Part shown: piece after piece, positions 1-8,101 of the stretch
Numbering within the stretch: position 1 is the stretch's first letter
Layout of the letters: each line of letters begins with the position of its first letter
Assembly: GCA_021850095.1 (NCBI GenBank)
Contig: JAJZRX010000019.1
Coordinates: forward strand, 1 to 45,190
Reading direction: 5' to 3'
DNA: 45,190 nt
Source: Deltaproteobacteria bacterium
GTDB lineage: Bacteria > Desulfobacterota > Desulfuromonadia > Geobacterales > Pseudopelobacteraceae
Notes under the pieces: generated by a model
The model's input: the letters and a program-made list of their open reading frames with translations, nothing else
What the model was told of the DNA's origin: nothing
The model's database searches: none
Made by a program: the position numbers and the translations under genes

Positions 1-43
1 TTGCGGCAACAACTCGTTGAAAGGATAGCAGTGAGCGGCTTTA

Positions 44-802
44 TCAGCCAGACCCATACGGGACCGGCATAGCCAGTCCACATGACCACACCCGCAGGGT
101 GTGGTTTTCTACGTTATGAATAAACCCCACCAGTCCGAAAATCGGCATTTCGTTGCTGCTTTTATCGGCGCTGGTGCTTGCTCCGATGTCGGCCGCCAGC
201 TTCATGTGCTCGACGACCTTGTAGGTTGCCGCCAATGAAAAGCTGCCGATGCCCTCCCGGCAGGCATCGCGAACGTCCGCCCGGTTGTAGTCGTTGTAGA
301 CATAGCCGGCATTCAGGTGAAGCGCCAGTCGTTCGAATTCTTTGGAGAGTACCAGTCCGGCCCCATACGACAGGGTATGGTCATCTTTCTGGCCGACGGC
401 ATAGCTGTAGCCGAATTGAGGCTTGACGGCAATGCTGAACCCTTCATGCAGAAGCACCTGCCACTTCATCGTCAAAGCAAAATCCGTTGAGCCGGCATCG
501 TTGAATAAAACCCCGTCGGTGCTGCCGCTGCCCCAGGGGCGGGTCAGGCCGAATACCAGGTCAAGCGTGTCGGTGGCCCCGACGCCGATGGTTGCCGCCA
601 GCTGGGCGCCATTGGTTTTCGTGGTTGAGCCGTTGACGGTTTTCTTGTCGTAGCTGATGTCGCCGTTCAGCTCGCCCTGAATGGTTCCTTTTCCCAGAAC
701 CCCGGCGTCATCACTGATCAGCGGGTGGGCGGCAAAGCAGATGCCGGCTGACGATGCCAGCAATGCGAATGTACAGACTGTCAGGCCGGTTTTCAGTTTC
801 AT
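44..802 (-). CDS. Outer-membrane beta-barrel protein, MetA-pathway/transporter-like
   Basis: The 252-residue product has an N-terminal signal peptide (basic start, hydrophobic core about residues 6-22, cleavage near CFA-AHP). The mature protein alternates hydrophobic and polar residues in short strands rich in G, Y and aromatics, as in outer-membrane barrels. It resembles the family annotated as 'putative MetA-pathway of phenol degradation', a loose barrel family whose function is usually unproven; that assignment is from the strand pattern and the N-terminal HPLISDDAGVLGKG segment. The ATG at 802 follows an AAGAGGTG Shine-Dalgarno sequence. It stands alone, with its own candidate promoter upstream. 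The cargo, if it is a channel, cannot be read from the sequence. Confidence 0.7.
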   Translation of the reverse strand: MKLKTGLTVCTFALLASSAGICFAAHPLISDDAGVLGKGTIQGELNGDISYDKKTVNGSTTKTNGAQLAATIGVGATDTLDLVFGLTRPWGSGSTDGVLFNDAGSTDFALTMKWQVLLHEGFSIAVKPQFGYSYAVGQKDDHTLSYGAGLVLSKEFERLALHLNAGYVYNDYNRADVRDACREGIGSFSLAATYKVVEHMKLAADIGASTSADKSSNEMPIFGLVGFIHNVENHTLRVWSCGLAMPVPYGSG

Positions 803-877
803 ATGCGAGCACCTCTTGTCAAATGGATTGATTACCCGGCGGGTTTACGTATCAGGGTGTCTATACGAGTGGCACGT

Positions 878-907
878 TATTTACATTGGTAACACGGTTT
901 CTGTCAA
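878..907 (-). promoter_or_regulatory. Candidate sigma70 promoter of the barrel gene
   Basis: Reading the minus strand, TTGACA (907-902) is followed after 18 bases by TAAATA (883-878), about 75 bases before the ATG at 802. The rest of the 270-base gap 803-1071 shows no gene that I can support. Confidence 0.45.
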
Positions 908-1071
908 GGTGATTTGACACGATTTTTAAATTCGTAACATCCTGCCGCAGGATTTGGGGGCCGTGTCAGGCCATAACACTGACCATTGACCGTCATCAGG
1001 CAGACTGGGGGCTGTAAAAGCCGTCAAAATATAGTTGTTCTACAGTGCCGGGAAGCCGTTGTTCGGCGGTG

Positions 1072-1572
1072 TCAACCGCGCCGTGTCGCCGTTGAGTCCC
1101 CTGGGACGGGAGTCTCCGGCGCCGATTCGCTGGTCTCTGACGTTGTGCGGTCTGCATGAAAGATGCCCGAAACCGTGGCGGCTTTGGCAAATGCTTCCTT
1201 TTCGAAGCGGTTGTGCAGATAGGGATTGCGGCCAGACAGCAGTTGCAGGGCGCTTGAGCAGAGGTAGAGGGGTATGAAGAGAATGCCCCAGCGCTCGTAC
1301 TGGCGGACGTGGGCGTGTTCGTGGGGGCGGAGAAGCGTGAGGAGGCCGTGATCTAGGCCCACGACCACATGGCCGAAGGTGATGGCTTCAAAGTGGCAGA
1401 TGCGGGGCAAAAACGGAAAAATCCGGGAAACCCGCCCACCGGCAACTTCAGCCACCCCGTCAACCACGCGGCAGGTGGCACCCAGGCAGAGAGCGCCAGC
1501 CAGGAGTAAAAGTCCGATTGCGCTTGCCGGAGCGGCCCAAGTGTAGCGTATGATCAGGAGCAGGTGCTTCAT
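1072..1572 (-). CDS. Small membrane protein with an HExxH (zincin-like) motif, function unknown
   Basis: This 166-residue protein has an N-terminal hydrophobic segment (about residues 3-33) and a second hydrophobic stretch (about 97-113). Between them is H84-E-H-A-H88 followed by VRQYERWG, and about 35 residues later the acidic cluster F123-E-K-E-A. HExxH plus a downstream glutamate is the zinc-ligand layout of gluzincin metallopeptidases, so a membrane zinc hydrolase is possible, but I know of no assigned function for this family. The ATG at 1572 is chosen over the in-frame TTG at 1596 because the longer form would start inside the terminator hairpin just upstream. There is no clear ribosome site. 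The C-terminal 30 residues are low-complexity and polar. Confidence 0.6.
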   Translation of the reverse strand: MKHLLLIIRYTWAAPASAIGLLLLAGALCLGATCRVVDGVAEVAGGRVSRIFPFLPRICHFEAITFGHVVVGLDHGLLTLLRPHEHAHVRQYERWGILFIPLYLCSSALQLLSGRNPYLHNRFEKEAFAKAATVSGIFHADRTTSETSESAPETPVPGDSTATRRG

Positions 1573-1580
1573 GGTTGAAT

Positions 1581-1611
1581 GAAAAAACGGGGTCAACGCA
1601 TGTTGACCCCG
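1581..1611 (-). terminator. Rho-independent terminator downstream of the B12-binding subunit gene
   Basis: A perfect 10-bp stem (CGGGGTCAAC / GTTGACCCCG) with a 4-base loop is followed on the minus strand by six T. It ends the cobalamin-related transcription unit and lies only 9 bases before the ATG of the next gene at 1572, which may therefore depend on read-through. Confidence 0.8.
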
Positions 1612-1674
1612 CGTGTTGTTATTAAAGCTTCATAACTGTCAGCCGCGCAGTGAATGTGACGGTTTTTCAAACGG

Positions 1675-2079
1675 TTATGCTCTGGGCTGAATGTTGCTCC
1701 TGACCCAGCCGACGATCTCTTCGGTCGAAGTCCCGGGGGTGAATACCTCGCTGATGCCGGCGGCTTTCAGCGAAGGGATGTCGTCCTCGGGGATCACGCC
1801 GCCGCCGAAAACCTTGATGTCGCCGGCCCCTTTTTCCTTGAAGAGCTGGGTGACCCTGGGTAGCAGAGTGTTGTGGGCGCCGGACAGGATCGAAAGGCCG
1901 ACGCAGTCCACGTCTTCCTGGATCGCGGCGGCAACGATCTGCTCCGGGGTCTGGTGCAGGCCGGTGTAAATGACTTCGAAACCGGCATCGCGGAAGGCTC
2001 GGGCGATGATTTTAGCGCCGCGGTCATGGCCGTCCAGGCCCGGTTTTCCCACCAGTATGCGTAATGTTCTTTCAGACAT
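1675..2079 (-). CDS. Methylmalonyl-CoA mutase, C-terminal B12-binding subunit
   Basis: This 134-residue protein is a stand-alone cobalamin-binding domain. It carries the DxHxxG signature (D-G-H-D-R-G, near residue 16) whose histidine replaces the dimethylbenzimidazole ligand of cobalt. Later come SGAHNTL and the glycine-rich [10 protein letters not shown] segment of this fold. The sequence matches the small subunit of two-part methylmalonyl-CoA mutases, which interconvert succinyl-CoA and methylmalonyl-CoA in propionate metabolism; the substrate-binding subunit is not in the window. The ATG at 2079 is preceded by a strong AAGGAGG. The gene lies downstream of the adenosyltransferase gene on the same strand, which supplies its cofactor. 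Confidence 0.9.
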   Translation of the reverse strand: MSERTLRILVGKPGLDGHDRGAKIIARAFRDAGFEVIYTGLHQTPEQIVAAAIQEDVDCVGLSILSGAHNTLLPRVTQLFKEKGAGDIKVFGGGVIPEDDIPSLKAAGISEVFTPGTSTEEIVGWVRSNIQPRA

Positions 2080-2140
2080 TTCAATTCCTCCTTCTTGTAT
2101 TGTTACAATCAAACTCGAATCTTGATTATGCCTTATACCG

Positions 2141-2262
2141 ATTCCAGATCAAAGATGATATCAAGGCGGCAAGGAGTGAGGCTGCGAGGCGTACCTTTCA
2201 GTACGTTGAGTAGCCGAACAACGAGCTAACGAAGATAGGGCTTTGATATGGAACTGGAATTA
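2141..2262. repeat. Imperfect palindromic intergenic element (about 120 bp)
   Basis: The outer ends are inverted (ATTCCAG at 2141, CTGGAAT ending at 2261), with further imperfectly paired bases inward. The centre forms nested stems: GGCT/AGCC around CGTAC-CTTTCA-GTACG near 2189-2214. It fills the gap between the adenosyltransferase stop codon and the B12-subunit gene. The layout resembles dispersed palindromic elements of Geobacter-type genomes; I see only one copy here, so the repeat nature is inferred from form. Confidence 0.5.
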
Positions 2263-2787
2263 CATCTCTATCCCGGTTCTGGCCGGAACACCAGCCGTGT
2301 AGTAATGCTTGATTTCGCGCATCTCGGTTACCAGATCGGCCGCTGCGATGATCTTTTCATCGGCGTTGCGGCCGGTCAATACCAGTTCGGTTTTTTCCGG
2401 ACGAAGCGCGATCAGTTCCAGCACCTGCTCCACATCGATCAAGCCGAATCCGACAGCGCCGTTGATCTCATCGCAGATAAAGAGGTCATATTCGCCGGAG
2501 ATCAAAAGGTGTCGGGCCTGCTGCAATGCATCCTGCGCCAGCAGACGATCCTCGCGTATGTCCTTGGTGTTTACCCAGCCCGGTCGTCCGGTCTGAATGA
2601 TCGTAAAGAACGGCGCCAGCTTGTCGGCGATCAAGTGCTCGCCGTAGGGGCCGCCCCCTTTGATGAACTGGAATACGCAGACCTTCAGACCGCGCCCCAC
2701 CGCCCGCAGCGCCAGTCCGAGCGAGGCGGTCGTTTTGCCTTTGCCGTTGCCGGTGTATACCTGGGTGCAACCGCGTTCCAGTTTCAC
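2260..2787 (-). CDS. cobO: Cob(I)yrinic acid a,c-diamide adenosyltransferase (CobA/CobO/BtuR family)
   Basis: The 175-residue protein has the usual length for the family. It carries the P-loop GNGKGKTT at residues 13-20, a Walker-B-like FICDEINGAV segment near residue 110 and the closing HYYTAGVPARTGIEM motif. The enzyme transfers the 5'-deoxyadenosyl group of ATP to cob(I)alamin or corrinoids, making adenosylcobalamin. The neighbouring B12-dependent mutase subunit fits that role. The ATG at 2787 has weak ribosome-site complementarity. A good promoter lies just upstream. The stop codon is the last base pair of the palindromic element that follows. Confidence 0.92.
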   Translation of the reverse strand: MKLERGCTQVYTGNGKGKTTASLGLALRAVGRGLKVCVFQFIKGGGPYGEHLIADKLAPFFTIIQTGRPGWVNTKDIREDRLLAQDALQQARHLLISGEYDLFICDEINGAVGFGLIDVEQVLELIALRPEKTELVLTGRNADEKIIAAADLVTEMREIKHYYTAGVPARTGIEM

Positions 2788-2832
2788 TGAACTCCCTTCG
2801 ATAGAAGCCTGGGGGTGGATTTAAACGCCGCG

Positions 2833-2861
2833 ACTATAGCAATTCAGCTGTATACGGTCAA
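2833..2861 (-). promoter_or_regulatory. Candidate sigma70 promoter of the adenosyltransferase gene
   Basis: On the minus strand TTGACC (2861-2856), a 17-base spacer and TATAGT (2838-2833) stand about 45 bases before the ATG at 2787. No cobalamin riboswitch core is visible in the short leader. Confidence 0.6.
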
Positions 2862-2897
2862 GAAAAGCTTTGTCGATTTTTTATTTACAGTAAAACT

Positions 2898-2925
2898 TTG
2901 CCGATTGCGGATTTGTGATTATAAT
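2898..2925 (+). promoter_or_regulatory. Candidate sigma70 promoter of the glutamate dehydrogenase gene
   Basis: TTGCCG, a 16-base spacer and TATAAT (2920-2925) stand about 35 bases before the ATG at 2961, divergent to the adenosyltransferase promoter. Confidence 0.6.
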
Positions 2926-2960
2926 CAGGCATGTTATCACCTGTTCCCAGGAGTCTCTTC

Positions 2961-5936
2961 ATGAATCTGACATCGATCGTCCGCCGCAACGCCCGTGAGC
3001 TGAAAACTGCCGCAGAACAGAACGCCGCCTGGCTGCAGCAGCATATGAGCCCTTTCTTTTTCATGGCCATGGAAGACGAGCAGGATGCCCTGGCGGCCCT
3101 AGCCCGTGAAATGGATCGTTTGCGGGACAATCGCCATCTGATCCTGACCGATCAGGATAAGCGGCTGGTGATCGCCTGCGTCAACCAACCCGGCTCACTG
3201 TATAAGACATTACGCCGGATCGGCGACCGTCAGATCTCCTACGCCATGTTTTCCCACTCCAACGCGGCCATGCCCGCTATGGAAAGCGAATTGGAGGTGC
3301 AGCGTTTCGAGTTCGATCTGCGCCCCAACAATGAGATCGACCTGCAGCGGAGTGTCGACATTCCGGTCGCGCTATTGCGCCGGGTGCGGGCCGAGCTGCG
3401 GATTTCATTTCCCGACTTCGATCTGAAGAAACTTGAACGGCTGCTGAAAATCCTCTGGCTGAACAACGAAAACTATATCCGCATGTCGCCGCCGTCGCGC
3501 ACGGCCTATCTGGTCTGGCTGTTTGACAGGAGCAACGCCGCAGGCGGTCTGTTTCTGGATCTTTCCCAGGTTCAAAGAGAAGGGCGCAGCGAAACCAGGC
3601 TGCTGTTCGCGGTCGGCAATCCTCCCCGTGAAGAATTCCTGCTGCAGCTGCTGGAGGTCTTCAATCGCCTGGAGGTCGGCATTCGCCGGGCCTACTGCCT
3701 GACCATCTCCAACGGTATTCATCCCTATTTTCTGGGAGCGTTTTACGTCATCGGCCGCAGGGAAGAAGCCATCGATCCCGCTTCCGAACTGGCTGACCGT
3801 CTGAAAAGGGAACTCTGCACGACCCAGATCATCTCCACATCTTCACCGGCGTACCGGGATTATGTGGCAGAAGGACTGTTATCCGGCGAAGATGCGGCAC
3901 TGGTCGATGCCTTTATCGGGTTTTGTCACACCACGCTGGCCCATGGCCAGCCGGACCGTTTCGGGCTGGAAGATTTCCAGACCGCCTTTTATGATCATCC
4001 CGAGATGTCGCAGCAGCTGATCCGGCTGTTCCGGCTGCGCTTCGACCCCGATCCGGCTGACCGGGAAGCGCTCTGCAAGCTGGCCCTGGCTGAAGCACGG
4101 GAAGCGGTTGAGCGCTACAACACCGGGCACCGCTGGCTGGATGATATCCGTCGGGCCATCTATCGCTGCTGCCTGCTGTTTGTAACCCACACGCTCAAGA
4201 CCAACTTTTTTGTAGTGGAGAAACAGGCCCTGGCTTTCCGGCTTGATCCGGCGTATCTGCGGCAGCTGGGCAAGGAGTTCACCGCTGATCTTCCCGAGGC
4301 GCTCCCCTTCAGGATAACCTTTTTCTTCAGCCGCTTTGGCGCCGGCTACCACATCGGCTTTTCCGATATCGCCCGGGGCGGGTGGCGCACCATTATCGCC
4401 CGCAGCGCCGATGACTACATTACCGCAGCCAATACGGTCTTCCGCGAGGTGTATGTCCTGGCCCATACCCAGCACCTGAAGAACAAGGACATCTACGAAG
4501 GGGGCTCCAAGATGGTGTTGGTGCTGGATGCCTCCGATCTGGAACAGGCTGGCGGCGAGGTTGAAAACTGCCGACTTTACAAGCTGCAGTACGGAATCGC
4601 CAACGCTTTTCTGGATATCTTCGTTACCGAACGGGGAAAGGCCAGAAATCGGCGGGTGGTGGACTATTACGGCGATGACGAACCGATCGAAATCGGCCCG
4701 GACGAGAATATGCACGACGGCATGATTGAAGCGATTGCAGCCCTGTCGCAGAGGCGCGGCTATATTCTGGGGTTCGGCATAATGTCCAGCAAGCGTTTCG
4801 GCATCAATCACAAGCATTACGGCGTCACCTCCACCGGTGTCGTCACGTTTGCCGAAATCACGATGGCCGAAGTGCTGGGGATCGATATGCGACGAGACCC
4901 GTTCACGCTGAAGATGACCGGCGGACCGAACGGCGACGTGGCCGGCAATTCGCTGCGGATCATGCTGGAGCGCTGCCCGGCTATGCAGGTGGTGCTGATT
5001 CTGGACGGGACCGCCGCGCTGTACGATCCGAACGGCATCAATCATGGCGAACTCGGTCGCATTGTTCTGGCCCGCGATCTGGATGCCTTCAACCCCCAGT
5101 TTCTCGGCGAGGGGGGCTGGATGATTTACCGCAGCGGCCGGCGGCTGGAAGGGCTCCGGGAATCCCATCGTCAGGTCAGCCGCAGTTCGACTGGCCTGCT
5201 AGAAGAGTGGCTGGATGCCGACGATTTCAACCGTCTCTACGGCAGCCTGGTCTTCTCGGTCAAGGCCGATCTGTTTATCCCGGCCGGCGGGAGGCCCGAG
5301 ACGATTGACGGCCTGAACTGGCGCTCCTTTCTGGACGATGACGGCCTTCCCTCCTCGAAAGTCATCGTAGAGGGGGCCAATTCGTTCATTACGCCTGAAG
5401 CGCGGTTGCAGTTGCAGCAGAGCGGTATCGTGATCATGCGTGACGCTTCGGCCAACAAGTGCGGGGTCATATCCTCATCCTACGAGATCATCGCCAATCT
5501 GCTGCTGACCGAAGGGGAGTTTCGGGAGCAGAAGGAACGCTATGTCGGCGATGTCCTGAAGATCCTGGAAAAACGGGCGGGCGATGAGGCGCGCCTTATA
5601 CTGCGCCGGCACAAGGAGTCGGGTGGAACGCAGTTGTTTACGGACATATCCGAGACCATCAGCCAGAATATCAACAGCTTTTATTCCCGACTGTTTGATT
5701 TTTTTACGGCCCGCCCCGAACTGTGCCTGCGGCCCCCTTTCCGCCAGGCTCTGATACGCCATCTGCCGCGCATGCTGCAGGACTCGCCCGCCTACCGACA
5801 GCGGGTCAAGAAACTGCCGCGCAAATACCTGTGCGCCATACTGGCGGCCGAGATCGGATCATCGCTGGTGTACAGCGGCAACCGCGATGCGGATTTCGAG
5901 GATATGGTTCGGCGCCATCTGGCGCGGGTCGAGTGA
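2961..5936 (+). CDS. NAD-dependent glutamate dehydrogenase, large (about 115 kDa) class
   Basis: The 991-residue enzyme belongs to the long glutamate dehydrogenase class, which oxidatively deaminates glutamate to 2-oxoglutarate with NAD. The N-terminal half is the regulatory extension typical of the class. The catalytic part starts near residue 450 (SDIARGGWRTIIARS, then KNKDIYEGGSKMVLVLD with the substrate lysines). The nucleotide-binding region includes GGPNGDVAGNSLRIM, and near residue 800 come VEGANSFITPEARL and DASANKCGVISSSYEI. The ATG at 2961 is chosen over the one at 2931 because CAGGAG lies eight bases upstream. It appears to be monocistronic with its own promoter. Confidence 0.92.
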   Translation: MNLTSIVRRNARELKTAAEQNAAWLQQHMSPFFFMAMEDEQDALAALAREMDRLRDNRHLILTDQDKRLVIACVNQPGSLYKTLRRIGDRQISYAMFSHSNAAMPAMESELEVQRFEFDLRPNNEIDLQRSVDIPVALLRRVRAELRISFPDFDLKKLERLLKILWLNNENYIRMSPPSRTAYLVWLFDRSNAAGGLFLDLSQVQREGRSETRLLFAVGNPPREEFLLQLLEVFNRLEVGIRRAYCLTISNGIHPYFLGAFYVIGRREEAIDPASELADRLKRELCTTQIISTSSPAYRDYVAEGLLSGEDAALVDAFIGFCHTTLAHGQPDRFGLEDFQTAFYDHPEMSQQLIRLFRLRFDPDPADREALCKLALAEAREAVERYNTGHRWLDDIRRAIYRCCLLFVTHTLKTNFFVVEKQALAFRLDPAYLRQLGKEFTADLPEALPFRITFFFSRFGAGYHIGFSDIARGGWRTIIARSADDYITAANTVFREVYVLAHTQHLKNKDIYEGGSKMVLVLDASDLEQAGGEVENCRLYKLQYGIANAFLDIFVTERGKARNRRVVDYYGDDEPIEIGPDENMHDGMIEAIAALSQRRGYILGFGIMSSKRFGINHKHYGVTSTGVVTFAEITMAEVLGIDMRRDPFTLKMTGGPNGDVAGNSLRIMLERCPAMQVVLILDGTAALYDPNGINHGELGRIVLARDLDAFNPQFLGEGGWMIYRSGRRLEGLRESHRQVSRSSTGLLEEWLDADDFNRLYGSLVFSVKADLFIPAGGRPETIDGLNWRSFLDDDGLPSSKVIVEGANSFITPEARLQLQQSGIVIMRDASANKCGVISSSYEIIANLLLTEGEFREQKERYVGDVLKILEKRAGDEARLILRRHKESGGTQLFTDISETISQNINSFYSRLFDFFTARPELCLRPPFRQALIRHLPRMLQDSPAYRQRVKKLPRKYLCAILAAEIGSSLVYSGNRDADFEDMVRRHLARVE

Positions 5937-6027
5937 ATTTTGCTTTGATTCCGCCGGCTCGCTGTGCTAAAAACGAATCCCGTTTACATCATGTATGTTT
6001 CTGAAACCACGATAAAAGGAGTCTGCC

Positions 6028-6273
6028 ATGTCAAGCAATAATGATAACGCTGCAGCAGCTGTGATTGCCTTTGTTTCCGGTGCCGTGATCGGTGTCGCCG
6101 CCGCTCTTCTGCTGGCTCCGGCGCCGGGCTGTGAAACCCGCGAGAAGCTTTCCGGCCTGGGCGAATCCGCCGCCGACCGGATCAAGCGCCTGGCCCGCGA
6201 GGCCAGGTTCAAGGCGTCCGGCAAGCCCAAAGGCGGCGATTATGAATATGACGGCGGGGATGCCTGGATCTGA
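6028..6273 (+). CDS. YtxH-like small membrane protein
   Basis: The 81-residue protein has one N-terminal transmembrane helix (about residues 9-30, AVIAFVSGAVIGVAAALLLA), then an APxPGxETREKL turn and a charged amphipathic tail. This is the layout of YtxH-domain proteins, a family of unknown function often linked to stress. AAAAGGAG precedes the ATG at good distance. The acidic tail is glycine-rich. It lies 12 bases before larA and may share its transcript. Confidence 0.65.
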   Translation: MSSNNDNAAAAVIAFVSGAVIGVAAALLLAPAPGCETREKLSGLGESAADRIKRLAREARFKASGKPKGGDYEYDGGDAWI

Positions 6274-6285
6274 CCGGCAGACCCC

Positions 6286-7548
6286 ATGGAGCTGAAATAC
6301 GGTTCAACATCGTTTACCATCGACCTCCCGCCGGAACACTTGGCGGGAGTCATCGTCCCATCATTATCTCCACCCGTCCACCCCCCCCACGATATTATCG
6401 CTAGGGCGCTTGACGCCTGCCAGCCGGCAATTTCACGCTACAAAGCAGGTGAAAAGGTCGTCATCGTTACTTCGGACATCACCCGTTATACCGGCAGCGA
6501 GATTTATCTCCCTTTGCTGGTGGAGCGCCTGAACCGTCAGGGGGTCGCCGACCGGGATATTGAAATTCTGATCGCGCTCGGCATTCACCGCACGCAAAGC
6601 GAGCATGAACACCAGAAGATTCTGGGCTCCCTTTACGGCCGGATTTGCGTCACGGATCACGATTGCGACGATTCGGCCGGATTGGCACTGCTCGGAACGA
6701 CCTCCAACGGCATCCGGGTCAGCATCAACCGCAAGGCGGTCGAGGCCGATCACCTGATACTGACCGGTACGATCGGCTTTCACTATTTTGCCGGTTTCGG
6801 CGGCGGGCGCAAGAGCGTGCTGCCCGGCATCGCCAGCCGCCAGGCCTGCATGGCCAGCCACTTTACCGTGTTGAATCCGGGAGCGGGAACCGGCAAGAAT
6901 CCGCTGGCGACGACCGGCAACCTGGAAGGCAATCCGGTTCACCAGGCCATGCTGGAGGGGTGTGCCATGGCCGCTCCGGATTTCATACTCAATACGGTTT
7001 TAAGTCCGGACAAGCAGATCATGGCAGCCTTTGGCGGTGACTGGCGCGAAGCGCACGAAGCCGGCTGCCGTTTCTATTCCGAGCGTTTCGCCTTTCCGTT
7101 GCCGGCAAAAGCCGATCTGGTGATAGCATCCTGCGGTGGCTTTCCCAAGGACATCAACCTGATTCAGGCTCACAAGTCAATGGAGTACGCTTCCCAGTCT
7201 ATACGCGACGGCGCTGTCTTGATCCTGCTGGCGGAGTGTCGCGACGGGTTCGGCAACGGCACTTTTTTCAACTGGTTCCGCCATCAGCACCTGGACGATT
7301 TCGAGGCGGAGCTGCGCGAACAGTACGAGATCAACGGCCAGACCGCCTACTCGCTGCTGCAGAAGGCCCAGCGTTTCCGGGTGATCCTGGTTTCAAGCTT
7401 TCCCGCCCGACAGGTGCAGGAGATGGGCATGCTTCCGGCTAGCTCGCTGGATCAGGCACTGGTACTGGCGGCTGGCTTCTTGCCGGATGATTGGCGGGCC
7501 TATCTGATGCCGGAGGCGGGCAGCGTATTGCCGGTCGGGCCCGCCTGA
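6286..7548 (+). CDS. larA: Nickel-dependent lactate racemase family protein (LarA)
   Basis: The 420-residue product has the family length. Residues H101, H166, K176 and H192 fall in the expected motifs (LGIHRTQ, FHYFAGFGGGRKSVLPG, ASHF) and correspond to the nickel-ligand histidines and the pincer-cofactor lysine of LarA. LarA-type enzymes racemise lactate or other 2-hydroxy acids using a nickel-pincer nucleotide. The cofactor-making genes larB, larC and larE are not in the window, so substrate and activity remain open. The start has only a weak ribosome site and may be coupled to the YtxH-like gene 12 bases upstream. Confidence 0.85.
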   Translation: MELKYGSTSFTIDLPPEHLAGVIVPSLSPPVHPPHDIIARALDACQPAISRYKAGEKVVIVTSDITRYTGSEIYLPLLVERLNRQGVADRDIEILIALGIHRTQSEHEHQKILGSLYGRICVTDHDCDDSAGLALLGTTSNGIRVSINRKAVEADHLILTGTIGFHYFAGFGGGRKSVLPGIASRQACMASHFTVLNPGAGTGKNPLATTGNLEGNPVHQAMLEGCAMAAPDFILNTVLSPDKQIMAAFGGDWREAHEAGCRFYSERFAFPLPAKADLVIASCGGFPKDINLIQAHKSMEYASQSIRDGAVLILLAECRDGFGNGTFFNWFRHQHLDDFEAELREQYEINGQTAYSLLQKAQRFRVILVSSFPARQVQEMGMLPASSLDQALVLAAGFLPDDWRAYLMPEAGSVLPVGPA

Positions 7549-7568
7549 ATATCCCCCGCTGAAAAATG

Positions 7569-7597
7569 TTGCCTGTTAACGGCAAGGTTGCTATGCT
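7569..7597 (+). promoter_or_regulatory. Candidate sigma70 promoter of queF
   Basis: TTGCCT, a 17-base spacer and TATGCT stand about 40 bases before the queF ATG. I do not see a preQ1 riboswitch core in the leader. Confidence 0.45.
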
Positions 7598-7639
7598 GTC
7601 ACGCTTTTAGTGCTCTAATTACCTACCGGATGTGACCAC

Positions 7640-8074
7640 ATGGAACTGCATCAACACTTGAAATCTCTCGGAGCCGGCTCGACCACCTATCGTTACGACC
7701 AGCCGGACGCCGCACTGCTGGAAACGTTCCCCAGCCCCTTTGACCAACCCGGAGCCAATCAGGTCGGCGCGGTAGGCACCCTGCACATCGAATGCCCCGA
7801 GTTTACCTGCCTGTGCCCGATGACCGGCCAGCCCGATTTCGGAAAGATCGTCATCGACTACCAGCCGGACCTGCTTTGTGTCGAAAGCAAGAGCCTCAAG
7901 CTCTACCTGGGGTCGTTCAGGATGCATGGCGAATTTCACGAAGCCGGTGTCAATCGCATCTGCAATGATCTGGTAAAACTGCTTGACCCGGTCTGGCTGA
8001 CGGTGCGGGGCGAGTTCACGCCGCGCGGCGGCATCCCTTTCTGGCCCACGGCGGAATACCGCAAAAAAGCATAA
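7640..8074 (+). CDS. queF: NADPH-dependent 7-cyano-7-deazaguanine reductase QueF
   Basis: The 144-residue enzyme is the short, unimodular QueF. It reduces the nitrile of preQ0 to the amine preQ1 in the queuosine tRNA-modification pathway. The catalytic cysteine C59 and aspartate D66 lie in [12 protein letters not shown], the [13 protein letters not shown] segment binds NADPH and substrate, and E101 (GEFHE) matches the substrate-binding glutamate. The ATG at 7640 gives the family N-terminus. It is followed after 27 bases by the elongation factor gene, so two translation-related genes probably share a transcript. Confidence 0.95.
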   Translation: MELHQHLKSLGAGSTTYRYDQPDAALLETFPSPFDQPGANQVGAVGTLHIECPEFTCLCPMTGQPDFGKIVIDYQPDLLCVESKSLKLYLGSFRMHGEFHEAGVNRICNDLVKLLDPVWLTVRGEFTPRGGIPFWPTAEYRKKA

Positions 8075-8101
8075 TCACTTCACAAGGAGAAAGCGTTTTC
8101 T

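Noticed and set aside
2788-2930. Cobalamin riboswitch upstream of the adenosyltransferase
   Set aside because: The leader is about 40 bases long and lacks a B12-box-like core.
3879-5168. 429-codon minus-strand frame inside the glutamate dehydrogenase gene
   Set aside because: Shadow frame opposite highly conserved dehydrogenase motifs; no domain recognised.
7549-7639. preQ1 riboswitch upstream of queF
   Set aside because: No preQ1 class core is recognisable; the segment is explained by a promoter and a short leader.
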